DNA of 64,000 bases from assembly GCF_029784165.1 (NCBI RefSeq), contig NC_073696.1, positions 111,136,665-111,200,664 of the forward strand, in the 5' to 3' direction. The notes under the pieces were generated by a model. That model searched no databases and was not told where the DNA came from. It worked only from the letters and a program-made list of their open reading frames with translations. The first letter of the stretch is position 1, and every line of letters begins with the position of its first letter. This DNA comes from Wyeomyia smithii (taxonomy: Eukaryota > Arthropoda > Insecta > Diptera > Culicidae). Positions 25,541 to 37,670 of this stretch are shown here, in pieces. The position numbers and the translations under genes are program-made.

Positions 25541-26235
25541 CATCGAAGCGGAACTTATAAAAATCGACCCCGACAAATTGGCCAGCTCGCTGAATTGGCT
25601 GATCGTCGAGATCTGAGAGGCAGAACAGCTATCGGAGGAGTGGAAAGAAAGGGTTATCTGCCCCTTCTATAAGAAGGGCGACAAACTAGACTGCGAGAAC
25701 TATCAAGCCATCACAGTCCTGATTGCCGCATACAAGGTATTTTCCCTGGTCATCTTCCAACGGCTGTTACCATTAGCCAGCAGATTAGCAGGAAGTTACC
25801 AGGCCGGCTTCATGGAGGAACGGTCTACGACTTACCTCTATAAGTGCCGCGCTTAGAGTCACTACACACTACCGTTTCGTCGATTTGAAAGTCGCCGACT
25901 TTAAACCGAAAAGAGGGATGATACATTTTTAAAGAAAATGGCTTTCCATGGAAGCTGACAAGACTGATTAAGGCTACGATGGAGAATGTGAAGTGTTGTG
26001 TGAGGATTTCGGGTGGATTGTCGGACTTCGACAAGGTGATGGTCTCTCTTACCTAATGTTTAACGTCACACTAGAGGGTGTTATGAGACGGGTGGGGTTT
26101 ATCATGCGGACACGATTTTCAACAGGTCAGAACAATTTATTCGCTTTGCGAATGACGTGGATATTGTTTGAGACGGTGGTAGACCAATATACCCGACTGA
26201 AAGTGGCCAGAATGACGCACGACGAAACTTCTCCA
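25540..26235 (+). pseudogene. Reverse transcriptase fragment of the decayed LINE
   Basis: Translating on from the endonuclease piece gives GIEAELIKIDPDKLA, LSEEWKERVICPFYKKGDKL, DCENYQAITVLIAAYKVFSL and SYQAGFMEERSTT, the usual fingers and palm order of LINE RT, then VGLRQGDGLSYLMFNVTLEG and RFANDVDIV. The catalytic FADD box has become FAND. TGA stops lie after VEI and after DVDIV, and a decayed stretch (25850-25990) separates palm segments. Thumb sequence stops near 26235, where other repeat DNA intrudes. Confidence 0.65.
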
Positions 26236-26514
26236 GGGAATTATAATTGGTGATAGGACCAGGACCAGGAGGACCGAGGCTCTGTATAGAAGAACAGTAA
26301 GCGTTTAAAGGAAAAGGGTAACATCACATTACACACAAGCACTGATAAAAAATAATAATAAACATGCCACTTCTCAATAGCGGTATTGCTAATAATAAAA
26401 AAAAGTGAGGGATACAGCAGACACCCGGGCCATATCTCACAATAGATCAACGATTCTGTTCGCCGTGAAGAGGTCCATACAGGAAAAAATTCTCATTGTA
26501 TTGCTTCCCAAACG

Positions 26515-26775
26515 TTCGGTACACAGCCCGACAGCCACTGACGATAGCGCACACATGCAATGCCAAACGGACTGTTATTTTTCATCTTCATCTTCTCATG
26601 TTTGATGGTTTTTACAAGCTGTCACTAATGACAGCCTTCATAGCGCGAAATCCTTCGATACAAATCCGAGCAGGCTGTTAGGTTATTATGATTCACCGGA
26701 TAAGACCGATGCTATAATAAAAGCGAGACGGTGCGGAACACATTTTTTCTCACGTGGGGAATAATATCTACTATG
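26515..26775. repeat. Uninterrupted copy of the 11-12 kb dispersed repeat
   Basis: Matches 11040-11203 joined to 11969-12062 without the MITE found there. It lies between the RT and C-terminal parts of the decayed LINE, so it probably inserted into the LINE (26236-26790 as a block). Confidence 0.6.
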
Positions 26776-26959
26776 GGAAAATATGTTAAATGAATTGCTT
26801 CGTTTTTATTACGACATCGGCTCTCCAGTAACTGGAAACAATGATACCAGAGCCGGGATATTAGAAGGCGTATTATGAGGAGAAGTCGTGCCTACTACCC
26901 ATAGAAAAATTATGGTCCCAAAACCGGGGTTTCCACAGCAAGTGTATTCAGTACAAAAC

Positions 26960-27330
26960 ACTAAAAATACCGATCGTTCGCTACGGGCATGAGACGTGGA
27001 CAATGCTCGGGGAGGACTTCAAACGTCGGGTGCTAAGAGCCATCTTTGGGCGTTGTGCAGGAAACGCAGTCTGGAGTTGTAGGATGAACCACGAGCTTGC
27101 ACGCCTCTTCGGTGAACCCAGTATTCAGAAAATGGCTATAACTGGAAGGATACGCTGGGTAGAGCATGTAGCTCGAATTCCGGATAACTACGCTATAAAA
27201 TTGGTGTTCGCTTCTAATCCGGTAGGAACAAGAATTCTAGGGCGTAAAGAGCGAGATGATTAGACAAGGTGGAGCATGATCTGCAGAGCACGAGGAGCCC
27301 GTGAATTTGGAGGCGGACAGCCATAGACCT
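26960..27330 (+). pseudogene. C-terminal region of the decayed LINE
   Basis: The plus-strand frame gives RYGHETWTMLGEDFKRRVLR, AIFGRCAGNAVW, MNHELARLFGEPSIQKMAIT and GRIRWVEHVARIPDN, a pattern known from C-termini of a common insect LINE group. The frame ends at TAG at 27261-27263 inside what is normally a Arg/Trp-rich tail. Together with 24882-26235 it represents one element of at least 2.4 kb, interrupted at 26236-26790. Confidence 0.6.
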
Positions 27331-27389
27331 AGTCAATTGACGGAACTACATACGTGGTGCAGGCCATGTCTTAGAACGTACGGCGATTT

Positions 27390-28041
27390 AAGTAAGTAAG
27401 TAGGAATTATCATTCAAAGTGAGGGTTTTAGAGTACAGGAAATATTTCTATGATGGTTTAAAACCCCTCCCTATTCTGAAAGGGAAGAGGGTCCTATTCT
27501 CACTAAACACATATTGCAACAATTTTTTTTTTTCGAAAAACAGCCTCGAATAATCGGGATGATGCAAAGAAATCGCCCAAAACCGACAACTAACGCCATT
27601 TTTTATCTGAGGAAGTCGCTTCTGGTCTCTGGAAAACAGCAATGAAAACAGCAATGAAACAAATGATGGTATTGGTCAACCAACATTTGTATTTCTGAAA
27701 CCTGAATGATGCCAAGAGGTCGGAAATTGATTCCAGGCGCTATTTTGAAATCCAAGATGGCAACTTTCGGATTCTGGAAAACAACCCAAAATGATCAAAT
27801 GCTATCCAATATAGCTATTTTCGTAATTCCTATATTTGTTTAAACCTAATCTGATAAAATAGTCTTAATGAATGTGGCTAAACACTACCACGAACTATCT
27901 CTGCAAATTTGTGTGACTGTGAAAAATAGGTTGCAGCAATATACGAATACCAATATTAGTATTACCAGAATCGAGATGATGCTGAGAGTTCGAGAATCGA
28001 CTCCAGACACCATTTGTGAAATCAGTCTAAAATGATCGATA
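27390..28041. other. Unassigned DNA with a diverged repeat pair
   Basis: Segments near 27695-27800 and 27965-28040 share an ATGATGC..GAG, GAATCGACTCCAG / GAAATTGATTCCAG, CATTTGTGAAATC-type order, indicating an old duplication of about 265 bp. No gene is present. Confidence 0.4.
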
Positions 28042-28043
28042 TA

Positions 28044-29344
28044 CAGGGTGACAAAAAAGTCCGGTCACACAGGAAAATCTCAATATTTCAAAGAATAAGA
28101 AGAAAATCTGAATCAGGCTCCCATAGCTTTATTCAGTAACTCATAAAGATACTTCATAGACGATATCTCGGAATTACACCACCTTTCTCTGGTCGAACCA
28201 GCTTCAGACGTCTCGGAAAGTCGTCGCAAGTGGCACGCACGTGCTCCATCGGCATCTCGTCCCAGATTTTCTTGGTAGCTCGCTTGAATTGCTCCAAATT
28301 TGTTATTTTATAGTCGTTCAGCTTCGACATCATGTATCCCCACACGAAATAATCCAGTGGATTCAGATCCGGAGACGACGGAGACCATTCATTCTTCGAA
28401 ATGAAATCGGTCAAGTTTTCCTTACACCACGCCTGAGCAACCTTTGCGGTGTGGGATGGGTCGCCATCTTGCTGGAAGCAGTAGTAATCGTCTTCAAACA
28501 ATAGTTCAGCTTGAGGCAGAACATTTTTATTCAAAACTGTGTCCAGGTAGTACGTTGCGTTGATTTTGACCCCTTTATCGATAAAAATAAGAGGCAGTTT
28601 ACCTCTCTTGCAAATGGCTCCCCAAACCATTACTGACGTTTTATTTTGGAACCGGGAAACGTTCAGCTTGTCCGCAGGAGCTTGCTGGAGGCTCACACTC
28701 CAAACTCGATCATTATGACGATTGACTGTTTGCTCCAAAACGAACAGCTTCTCGTCCGAAAAAATAATCTCGTCATCTGCGCGCCAACCGAGCAACTCCC
28801 GCGACCGTTGGTGACTCTTGTCCTTTGTAGCTTTGGTAACCCCATGAACCACTTGTTTTTTGTACGGTGTAAGTTTTAAATCCTTGCGCAGAAGCAGGCG
28901 GATTGATTCTCGGTTCATTTTAAGGTTCCTGGCCAGCTTCCGAGCAGATTGGGCGGGATTCCGGTGAATTCAGCCTTCTGACGAATTCAGCCTTGGAGTT
29001 CTCACAGACCTTGGTCGTCCAGATCGTGCTTTGTCCTCGGTGCCTCCGGTCTCTAGATACCGATTTACGGTCCGGTACACGAATTTCCGGTTGATTCCGA
29101 GCGGTTTCAGGTGTTTGAATATGTGTCCGGGTTTGTACCCTTTCACATATTCAGCGATAACAGCTGCTCTTAACTCTGCCATGGCTCACAACTCAATGTA
29201 AACAAACTGCACAGAAACAAAACTCTGCCACTTTGGGCAGCAAAGTAAACCCTTTCATTTGACATATAGATGGCACCAGAGAGATGCATCGTGTAGGCTA
29301 AAGGCGACCCCAAAAAAGTGTGACCGTACTTTTTTGTTGCCGTG
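28044..29344 (-). mobile_element. Tc1/mariner-type transposon, DD37D, 1301 bp
   Basis: Left end CAGGGTGACAAAAAAGTCCG and complement of the right end CACGGCAACAAAAAAGTACG share a GGTCACAC inner block. TA dinucleotides flank both ends (28042-28043, 29345-29346), the standard mariner target duplication. The only content is a transposase gene on the minus strand. Length and architecture match full-length mariner-type elements, so this is a whole copy, not a fragment. Confidence 0.88.
28154..29182 (-). pseudogene. Mariner-type transposase with one internal TGA
   Basis: Cut-and-paste transposase that would bind the TIRs and excise the element. From ATG at 29182 the phase runs 342 codons to TAA, broken only by TGA at codon 71 (28970-28972). 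The N-terminus has a helix-turn-helix (INRKFVYRTVNRYLETGG) and a GRPR basic motif. Catalytic acids are visible: IFSDEKLF (D143), FQQDGDPSHTA (D239) and SPDLNPLDYFVW (D277); the last two are 37 residues apart, so DD37D, as in maT-like families. Just before the TGA the DNA repeats GAATTCAGCCTT 18 bp apart, so a small duplication may lie behind the damage. Otherwise it looks complete. Confidence 0.88.
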
Positions 29345-29591
29345 TAAGTATTTCCGTAATTGGGTTGCTGCTCATTATCCAACAAATGACCCCAAATGCA
29401 ATTTTCAATCTTTTCAGGGCTACCACTATCATATTCAGGGAATTATTGTATTAGTGTTAGTGTTAGACTAAGTTGTTGTATTAATACAATATGGTCTAGA
29501 CATGAGCGCCTATAATTCAAAGAATCATCGAAGAGAAGAAATTTGTTTCTAACTTTTAATTTGAGATCACTCTCAACCATGCGGTTATTGT

Positions 29592-29978
29592 TGTTACGAC
29601 ATTAGATTTAAGTTACAAGTTTAAGTTAAGTTAGAATACACGTACAAAATTTGAACGCATTACCCTATGGCAATACCAAAATCTTCCTATCACCAAAACG
29701 ACAAGTCTAAGCTAGGCTGAACAGGAAACATTCCTCGTTATCGCTCTCGTTACCAGTCTCTTTAACGAGATCAATAGATCTCTCCTTGCGCTACGTTCAG
29801 CAGCTATGGAGTAGAAGGAAGTTATAGGAGTAGGGTATAGAGTCAGTCGCAATTAAACGCTCTAAGATAAAATACATACATTTTGCAACTACGAAATCTC
29901 GCCTTTCGTGTATCGTGGTCAGTCATACTGAACAATAAATTGAGCTTCGGAAAGACCAACTCGTGGTCTATTTAAACA
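29592..29978. mobile_element. Probable solo LTR, 387 bp
   Basis: Starts TGTTACGAC and ends TTTAAACA (TGTT...AACA inverted dinucleotide context). A 4-bp direct repeat TTGT flanks it (29588-29591, 29979-29982). An AATAAA lies at about 29934 near the 3' part, as in many LTRs. No internal gag-pol or second LTR is in reach, so recombination between LTRs would have left it. The superfamily cannot be told. Confidence 0.5.
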
Positions 29979-30133
29979 TTGTTTTTGAATAACGGACCCT
30001 CAGAAGAATCAGCACAAATTCCGGAACAATTGTAACAAACCGCCATATTTAGTTCAACGTTAACCTTGTCGTCGCAAGTTTGCGCACAACCCTGCTGATC
30101 TTTTTGTACTAGCAATTATAAAATTTATATTTA

Positions 30134-30383
30134 TTAACCCTCTCCCGCTCACAAAGTATATCAATAAAATTTATAGCTTCACGAGAAAATTCAAGCTGAA
30201 CACTTTGTAGACTAACTAAAATTACTGTCAACTGTAGTATTTTGAAGAAAATGCCCAGTGATGCTCTGAGGCAGCATATAAAAGTTTATGGAACAATCGT
30301 AAGCACAACAAACTATTTTATGTCAAGATATGATGATTATAATTCTTGGTGCTCTAGAGTCACCATGAGCGGGAAAGGGTTAA
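30134..30383. mobile_element. TTAA-flanked MITE (piggyBac-type TSD)
   Basis: TTAA at both ends (30134-30137, 30380-30383) with terminal inverted repeats CCCTCTCCCGCTCA on the left and CCCTTTCCCGCTCA as complement of the right. TTAA targets and CCC-type termini are diagnostic of piggyBac mobilisation. It holds no coding frame. Confidence 0.8.
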
Positions 30384-31099
30384 CAACGAGAATCGATTTA
30401 AGATATTGTTAGTTTTTGATACAAAGAAAAAAACCAGAAAAATCTCATTTAAAAAGTCCTTCAATGTGGCATTCCCGGTTGAAAAAAAAATATTTCAATT
30501 ATCAAGTAATTATTCGGGCTATTTGATTTTGCTGTTTCAGGAACCAAGCACAGAAATTTTCGCGAAACAATTGTAATCAATTGGCAATGGGAAAATACCT
30601 GAGAATTCTGTTTGCTCGATTTCGTTTTCGCAATATTTCTGTCAACTAATTTCGACGAAAAAGATACTTATTACGAATGTGTTTCCGAATATCGTCCAGA
30701 ATCTAGTGCAATTCCAGGTTTGAGTTCATGTGCAAACCCAGTGGCGAGAAACAAAGATTAGAAAATTTGAATTTTATCATTCAAAACGAAATTCTTGGCG
30801 ATCAACAGATTGCATGAATAAATCAGTAGATTGTATGAATAATCACGAATAAGTAACAAACTATCTATCTAATGAATCATGCCTAGGAGCATGAATCGAC
30901 TAGAATTATTACCATGCATTTAAGCATGAAGCTATCCAATATTCCATTCGTTATGTATTTGCAGACTATTAACAAATCGCAAGGTCGATCTCTGGAAGTT
31001 TGTGTAATCAATTTAGTACTCCAATGCATTCAATATTTGAAATTAATTGAATAAAGACGAAAATCGGTCGACGAAAATTGCCAGGTCAGCTAGTGTATA
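30384..31099. other. Unassigned AT-rich DNA
   Basis: No gene or bounded repeat recognised. Confidence 0.4.
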
Positions 31100-31315
31100 C
31101 ACTAAGGTCGCTTTTTACGCGGGTTTTTTTAACGCGGTATTTTTTTGCCCGGATTTCGGTTTCCCTTCACTCGGAGTGCAGAATTAACGCTGTTTTTTTT
31201 ACGCGGATTCCGGAATTTACGCGTTTTTTTACGCGGATTCCGAAATTTACGCGTTTTTTCACGCGGTTTTTTTTTTACGCGGCACGTATCCCCCGCGTAA
31301 AAAGCGACTTTAGTG
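31100..31315. mobile_element. MITE, 216 bp, TIR CACTAARGTCGCTTTTTACG
   Basis: Left CACTAAGGTCGCTTTTTACG and complement of the right end CACTAAAGTCGCTTTTTACG both continue CGGG. TA flanks both ends. The interior is a run of TTTTTTACGCGG units with GATTCCGAAATTTACGCG variants, so the TIR motif is reiterated inside. The open frames in it are artefacts. Confidence 0.82.
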
Positions 31316-31317
31316 TA

Positions 31318-32589
31318 ATTGATTTGTTTAAGGAGTGACACACATCTAACAGTGTGTACATTAGGATTTCAAAATACCACAATGATGTCGTGTCGCTGTA
31401 ACTAGGTTCATGGCGTTGGGAGTAGTTCAAACAAAAACTACGAGGTCTTAAAATGAGAATACTGGTAACAATAAATTAGTTTATGCACATAACCAAAATG
31501 AACCGTAACAAATATTTTATAGTTAAGAAACGCTACTAAATTTCGTTTGCCATGCCTTGATATATTCTAACGTCGGACTTTATTATCGTTTTGGGGCATT
31601 TTTCGCACACGACGGTGTATACGTATGTGTGTACGCATAGCAATAGAGCTTCAAGTCATCACTATAGACACACGCGAAAAAAGAAACGTTGAGTAAACAG
31701 TTATGCGGACACCGAAATGGCCTTGGGATAGTCAACGGATGTGGGAATGACGACATAATGGTCTTGGCAAAATGTGTGCGTGTGTGTCCAGACCGAAAGG
31801 GCTGGTTCAAAGCACATTAGCAGGTCAGCGTGAACACGCCTGAACGTCTCTGTGCTCTGTTTGCCTTTGTTTGATGATAGAATAATGCGAAACCGGGGCT
31901 ACAAAGCGACCAAAGTCGCTGGCGTATCGTTTATTGCAACCGATTCGAAATAACCTTCTCCCGTTCGCCATGAGGCCGACTAGGGAGGGCAAATATTATC
32001 GTTAATCAAGTTAATCACAGAACGGTAACAAAAGATGCTGATGGTAGGTTTGCTTTCTTTTTTTCCAGCAGTCAATTACTCCATAATACTTTTTTATATG
32101 TCAGAAGGGTATTGAACATTGGAGCCATTGCGGCAGTTCACGTGATTGTCTTCCATACCTGGCGTCGATGACTGTACGCAGCTCACGAATTGTTCATACC
32201 TAGTGGTGCGGTGAGGTAAAGTTGTGCCTCAATTGGGTACTACATGGTTAATGAAATCGATTATTTTTTTGGGATTAAGCCTTCTTATCTGGTTTTTGAC
32301 CTAATAGATTTTTTCTGCTCCGAGTTGTGAAAGCGGCAGATGGTTGTTCCGATATTGTTTGAATGATAAAGAGCGGTTCAGTGTCTGGCAAGAAGTCACA
32401 TGATGATGCGAAACTTAATATGAATACCAATATAGGGTTCTGATTGTCTATGAAGCTGCCAACGCAGTGTTATTCTAACTTTTCAGTTGGTGTGCACCAG
32501 GAGAAACGATCTATTGATAGGTTCAAATACAACTCTACGCATCGAACAGACAAGTGACGTTATAAATCAGAACATTCAACTTGAATTCA
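31318..32589. other. Unassigned DNA
   Basis: No gene or bounded repeat recognised; a minus-strand frame at 31583-31810 (75 codons) has no motif. Confidence 0.4.
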
Positions 32590-32592
32590 TAA

Positions 32593-34631
32593 CACTGTGC
32601 TACAGCGATTTAGAACTTCTGAAGTGACCAAGTGTGCGTTGTAGGTCTTGTTGAGTGCAACATTCGCTCATACTAGAAATTTTCCAAACACCCCCAAAAT
32701 CTGAAGTTATGGTCGAGATACGCTTTTTTGGACCTCAGCGCATATTATAATTTTTAACGCAGTCATTTATCAACCGATTTTCGATATTCAAGCAGTTTTA
32801 GAAAGGGGATAAATTGAGCTTTCAAAATATATACAGGCTTTTACTAATATCAATAAAATATGTTGAGTTATTTGAGTTTAAATCTAATTTTTTGGATATT
32901 TTCACGAAATTTTTCAATTTAATTTGAAATTTGCCGTTTATTTTTGTAAGAAACATACCACAAATATACTTAAATTTTGAAAGAATATTCAATTTAGAAT
33001 CAAACGAAAGTAGTTTTGTGGAAATCGGTTGATATTTGACTATGTTATATATTTTTTAAGAAAACCAGAATTTGTGGCTTCTATCGCACAATTATTTCAC
33101 AGAGCTACAAATGATGAAAAAATGCAAGAACGTTTGATGTGACTTAGTGTGGGTTGTAGCTTTAGTCAAGTGTTACTTGCGCGTTTACTTGAAGTTTTCC
33201 AAATATCCCGAAAATTAAAAGTTATGGTCAAAACCCTGTTTTTCACCTTAGCTCACATTGTTATGTATAATACGGTTATTTTTCAACCGATTTTTTATAT
33301 GTTTGGCTGGAAAGACGATAAATAGAGCTTTTGAAACATATAAATATGTCTAAAAAGTTTACCTATATGTGATGAATAGTTTTAAAATAAATAAGATGGT
33401 TTATATATTTTTTCAAATTTTACTCATATGTGATGAATAGTTCTAAAATAAATAGGATAGTTTATGTTATTTTCAAGTTTTTCTAAATTTATTCGCAATT
33501 TTTCGCACATTTTTGTAGAATTTGAAAAGTATATTTAGTGCCAAACGAAAACAGTAAGTGTTGTTTATGAAAATCTGTTATAATTTCGCTGAGATATGTT
33601 GACTTGATGACTTGATGTTTTCCACCATATACTTAGATTTCATCAAATCATTTCTCAGCCAAATTATAACAGATTTTCATTGACAACACCTATTATTTTC
33701 GTTTGGTACTGAAAACCACTTTCCAAATTTTACAGCAGTTGAAGCTCCTACATTACAAAAATGTGATAAAAATTGCGAATGAATTTGGAAAAAACTGAAA
33801 ATAACATAAACCATCTTATTTATTTTAAAACTTTTCATCACATATAGGTAAACTTTTTAGACATATTTATATGTTTCAAAAGCTCTATTTTTCGTCTTTC
33901 CAAAACAGCCAAAATATAAAAAATCGGTTGAAAAATGACCGTATTATACATAACAATGTGAGCTAAGGTAAAAACAGGGTTTTGACCATAACTTATAATT
34001 TTCGGGGTATTTGAAAAACTTCTAGTAAACGCGCAAGTAACACTTGACTAAAGCTACAACCCACACTAAGTCACATCAAAAGTTCTTGCATTTTTGCACC
34101 AGTTGTAGCACCATGAAATAACTGTGGGATAGAAGCCAAAAATTCTGGTTTTCTTAAAAAATATATAACTTAGCCAAATATCAACCGATTTCCACAAAAC
34201 TACTTTCGTTTGATTCGGAATTGAATATACTTTCAAAATTATAGTATATTTATGGTATGTTTCTTACAAAAATAGATGGCAAATTTCAAATTAAATTGAA
34301 AAATTGCGTGAAAATATCTAAAAAATTAGATTTAAGCTCACATAACTCAACATATGTTATTGATATTAGTAAAAGCCTGTATATATTTTGAAAGCTCTAT
34401 TTGTTTCATTTCTAAAACTGCTTAAATATCGAAAATCGGTTAATAAATGACTGAGTTAAAAAATATTATATGCGCTGAGGTCCAAAAAATCGTGTTTTGA
34501 CCATAACTTCAGATTTTGGGGGTGTTTGGAAAATTTCTAGTATAAGCGAATGTTGCACTCAACAAGACCTACAACCTACACTAGGTCACTTTAAAAGTTC
34601 TTGCATTTTTTTTTTCATTTGTAGCACAGTG
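32593..34631. mobile_element. Palindromic element with about 1-kb arms, TIR CACTGTGCTAC
   Basis: Left arm about 32593-33597 and right arm about 33653-34631 are near-perfect complements around a spacer of about 55 bp. Ends are CACTGTGCTAC and GTAGCACAGTG, flanked by TAA on both sides (32590-32592, 34632-34634), a possible 3-bp TSD. Each arm is itself two diverged units: the motif GTTATGGTCRAGAYACG or GTTATGGTCAAAACCCTG recurs about 515 bp apart, each preceded by a CTAGAAATTTTCCAAA-like and CACTTGACTAAAG-like stretch. The element is thus four related units in A-B/B'-A' order. No coding frame. Superfamily unassigned. Confidence 0.8.
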
Positions 34632-34634
34632 TAA

Positions 34635-35556
34635 TTGATTGCCGAATAAAGGATTGTCAGGCAAACTTTTTACTTTTTATTTTTTTATTTTTAATTTTTC
34701 CACGAATGACCTTGTTTCAATTATGGTATATGATTCTAGTAGTCATCCCAAGTCACAAAATTCACAGTGGGTAACTTTCTAAACGCATGGTTCGACATAT
34801 TTCAAATTCAATTTACGAAAATTTTTAATTTATTTGTGTTTCTCCAGCAACTACCAATATGTGATCAATTTTGCACAGTTCACTCTTTGACTGCAAGAAT
34901 GTTAGATGAATAAGTCAGAAGTTGTACCTTTCTATCGTTTGCCTGAATCGTAGAAAGAAACTACAATAAAATAACGAATGAGGGTCGATGGGAGCCACGG
35001 AAATTGAGTTTGATATTGGTGGGCATTCACAGAATTTCAATCCCACGGACTTCCAGCCAGCTACGTCAGGGTAAGGATTGGAGACGATCATATTGTCAAG
35101 AAAACATTCAACAAGAATAGTTTAGTGCGCATAACATTGAGCTGCATTACAAAAGCATTGTTGGCGTTTTACCAAGCGATGTCATCATAAAAACTTATAT
35201 CCCAGAAAGAAGGATTTGAATGTTATTGACGATATGAAGAACACATTTTGCATTTTGACGCCGAAAATGACCTCGTGCTATTGGAATTTAGAACAAAAAC
35301 CTTTGAATCGATGATTTGCAATCGATAGGAAATGTATGCTATTAGATTTGTTAAAATATTAGAAATATCAAATTATTTTATTTGATCCAGTTCATTACAA
35401 CGAAAAACTTTTGATCAGAACGTTCCTCAGTGCTACTGGAGCCGTGCAATCGCAAGGTATAAGCAAAAACTTGAATATTCTTCCGAACTTGTTGCATTTG
35501 TTAGGTTTGTTACGCTTTTCTGTTTCGAATATCACTAGGATGAATAATAATTATTA
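34635..35556. other. Unassigned AT-rich DNA
   Basis: No gene or repeat recognised. The short plus frame at 35411-35593 crosses into the CACGGGTA element end and is not credible. The last two bases (TA) are the TSD of copy 2. Confidence 0.4.
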
Positions 35557-36059
35557 CACGGGTAGAAATAAAATCTCGAAAACTGGCAAATGACTCATGA
35601 TTTCATGATTTGGATGTATTTTCATGGTATGAATATACACCATGAGTAAAGACTCATGGTTTCATGAGCCAATTGTTCGTAACGCACCCCGTGCGTTACT
35701 GTTTTGCTGACATCATATGAGCGATTTCGCATGGAACCATGATTTATGGGTCATGAAATTTAGCATTTGACTCATGAAATCGGGCGTTTAATTTATGAAA
35801 TCTCCCTTTGACTCATGAAACCATTATTCTGTCTTATGAAATCATAAGTTGCGAGTCATGAAATATAGCATTTGACTCATGGAAGCGGGTTTTCGATTTA
35901 TGAATTCTTGCTTTGGCATTAGTCACGAGTCATGCAATTTAGCATTTGACTCATGAAATCAGGCGTTCGATTTATGAAATCTCACTTTGGCTCCTGGAAC
36001 CATGATTTTGATTTATGAAATCATGAGTTACGAGTCAGGACATATTTTGTTTTATTTTG

Positions 36060-36530
36060 CTCTGTTGATTTTGCTCGAATTGTTAGTTCTGCAAGTTCCG
36101 CAACTTTATTTAAATAATGGTTATCGCGTGTTCTACCTGTCCAACTCATCAAAAATACGCGGAAGTCTAGTGATTAAATACAAAAAGTAAGAATTTCTGA
36201 AATATTGTTAAGCGTGATTCGCAAATCGTGTAATGTGATGGTGCTTGATTGAACGTTTCCATTTCAGGCTGGAATGTATATGAAGTGCATGAAAAGAGTT
36301 CTCTGTTATACTCTACAAATTATCAAGTCAGATACGGGAGATTGTCAAGCTATATCTGGTAGCTCAACAGTATCGTTTAGTAATTATACACGGATTATGG
36401 CTAGCTTAAAATATGGGTTTACACGTACCGTCAGCCTTCAAGTAAGTAGTTGCCTCTTGAGAATTTCCGTTCCAATTTTAAAACCAAAGGTTCAGAATCG
36501 TTTTGTTTGCTGTAGAGTGATTCTCTAACC
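36060..36530 (+). other. Copy-2-specific segment with intron-like signals
   Basis: Plus-strand frame to 36190 ending in YRVFYLSNSSKIRGSLVIKY meets a GTAAGA donor at 36187, and TTTCCATTTCAG ends at 36267 before another open stretch (MYMKCMKRVLCYT) with a GTAAGT at about 36442. However, the first frame joined at this intron reaches TGA after five codons, and the other two phases are closed upstream. Either the prediction is wrong or the gene is broken. Product unknown. Confidence 0.2.
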
Positions 36531-37670
36531 CATTTTGGCCCAGCTGTTCGATTTACCAAACGTTTTGTTCAATATATCGAACACCTGGGCCAATATGGGT
36601 AGTTCGCATGCCGAATGCAGAATATGTTTTCAAAGACAATGTTTTTTACAGATGTATCTCAATGCTGAATGATAAATGGAAGAAAATACAACGACAACCA
36701 ACGGTCAGCGGTTTCCAGAAATGGTGAACTTTAATCCCGGAAGTGATATTGTAATGAAGAAGCATTATTGATGCATGAAGTTTATTTCTTTGAAAAAATA
36801 ATATGTGTGTGTTTAGTAACAGTAACAAATAAACAAGTAAAAAAAAACAGTTACAACAAGTTACAATTCAAAACTACGAAAAAGTTAGTTGCCAGGAAAG
36901 AGAATTAGTTTTGTTAATGTTTGTCTGTTAGAAGATTTGAAACTGATAATTTGTTTTGCATAAAATTTGAAGCATATGTTTAGATAACTGACAATTATTT
37001 TCTTTATCAAAGCAGTTCGGTTTGATGTACAGGTACAGCCGAAATTCGTTGGTTGGAACACGACTGCCACCCAACTAGCGAATCGTGTTCGTTAGTTGGA
37101 TGAACTGACAACTGGGCAATTTATTCAAAGGGGAGCGCCGATTGTTTATTTTCTTCTTGCTTTGAAAAATTTTTCTAATTTCATTGCGGTAAAACTATGT
37201 CAAAGAAAATGAACTTTGCTCATCTGTCTTGCTGCTGTATTAAATGTTTTATGTATTTGATCATTACTTTTTCATACAAAAAATCCAACGAAAAGCCAAA
37301 TGATAAAGCGCAAGCACATCACTCTACTTACAGTTTAAAATTAGTTTATTTGACACGGCACGATATATTTTCTGTTTTACTGAGCCAAGTACAATTCGTA
37401 TTAATTCTACGTTAGCAGGGAAAAGAGGGAGGCCTTTTTTTTATTCTCGCGGCCGACTACGAGCTAGTGGGGATATAAGGTGAGAGGAAGGGAGATACAA
37501 TTTTGACTTAAAACTATTTTGGAACTTTGTTTTTCAACTGGTAGAGCAATTGTATTCTTGTTTGTTGTGGGTTCAAAATATTTGTGTAAGCATAGATGCG
37601 GGCTCTTCGTTTCCGTGTCTTCAGCATAGCATATTTGTATCCTTAATCTGACAAATAGACAAAGAAAATT

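Noticed and set aside
36187..36267. Intron in a plus-strand gene at 36060-36530
   Set aside because: Good GT and AG signals, but none of the three phases stays open across the junction.
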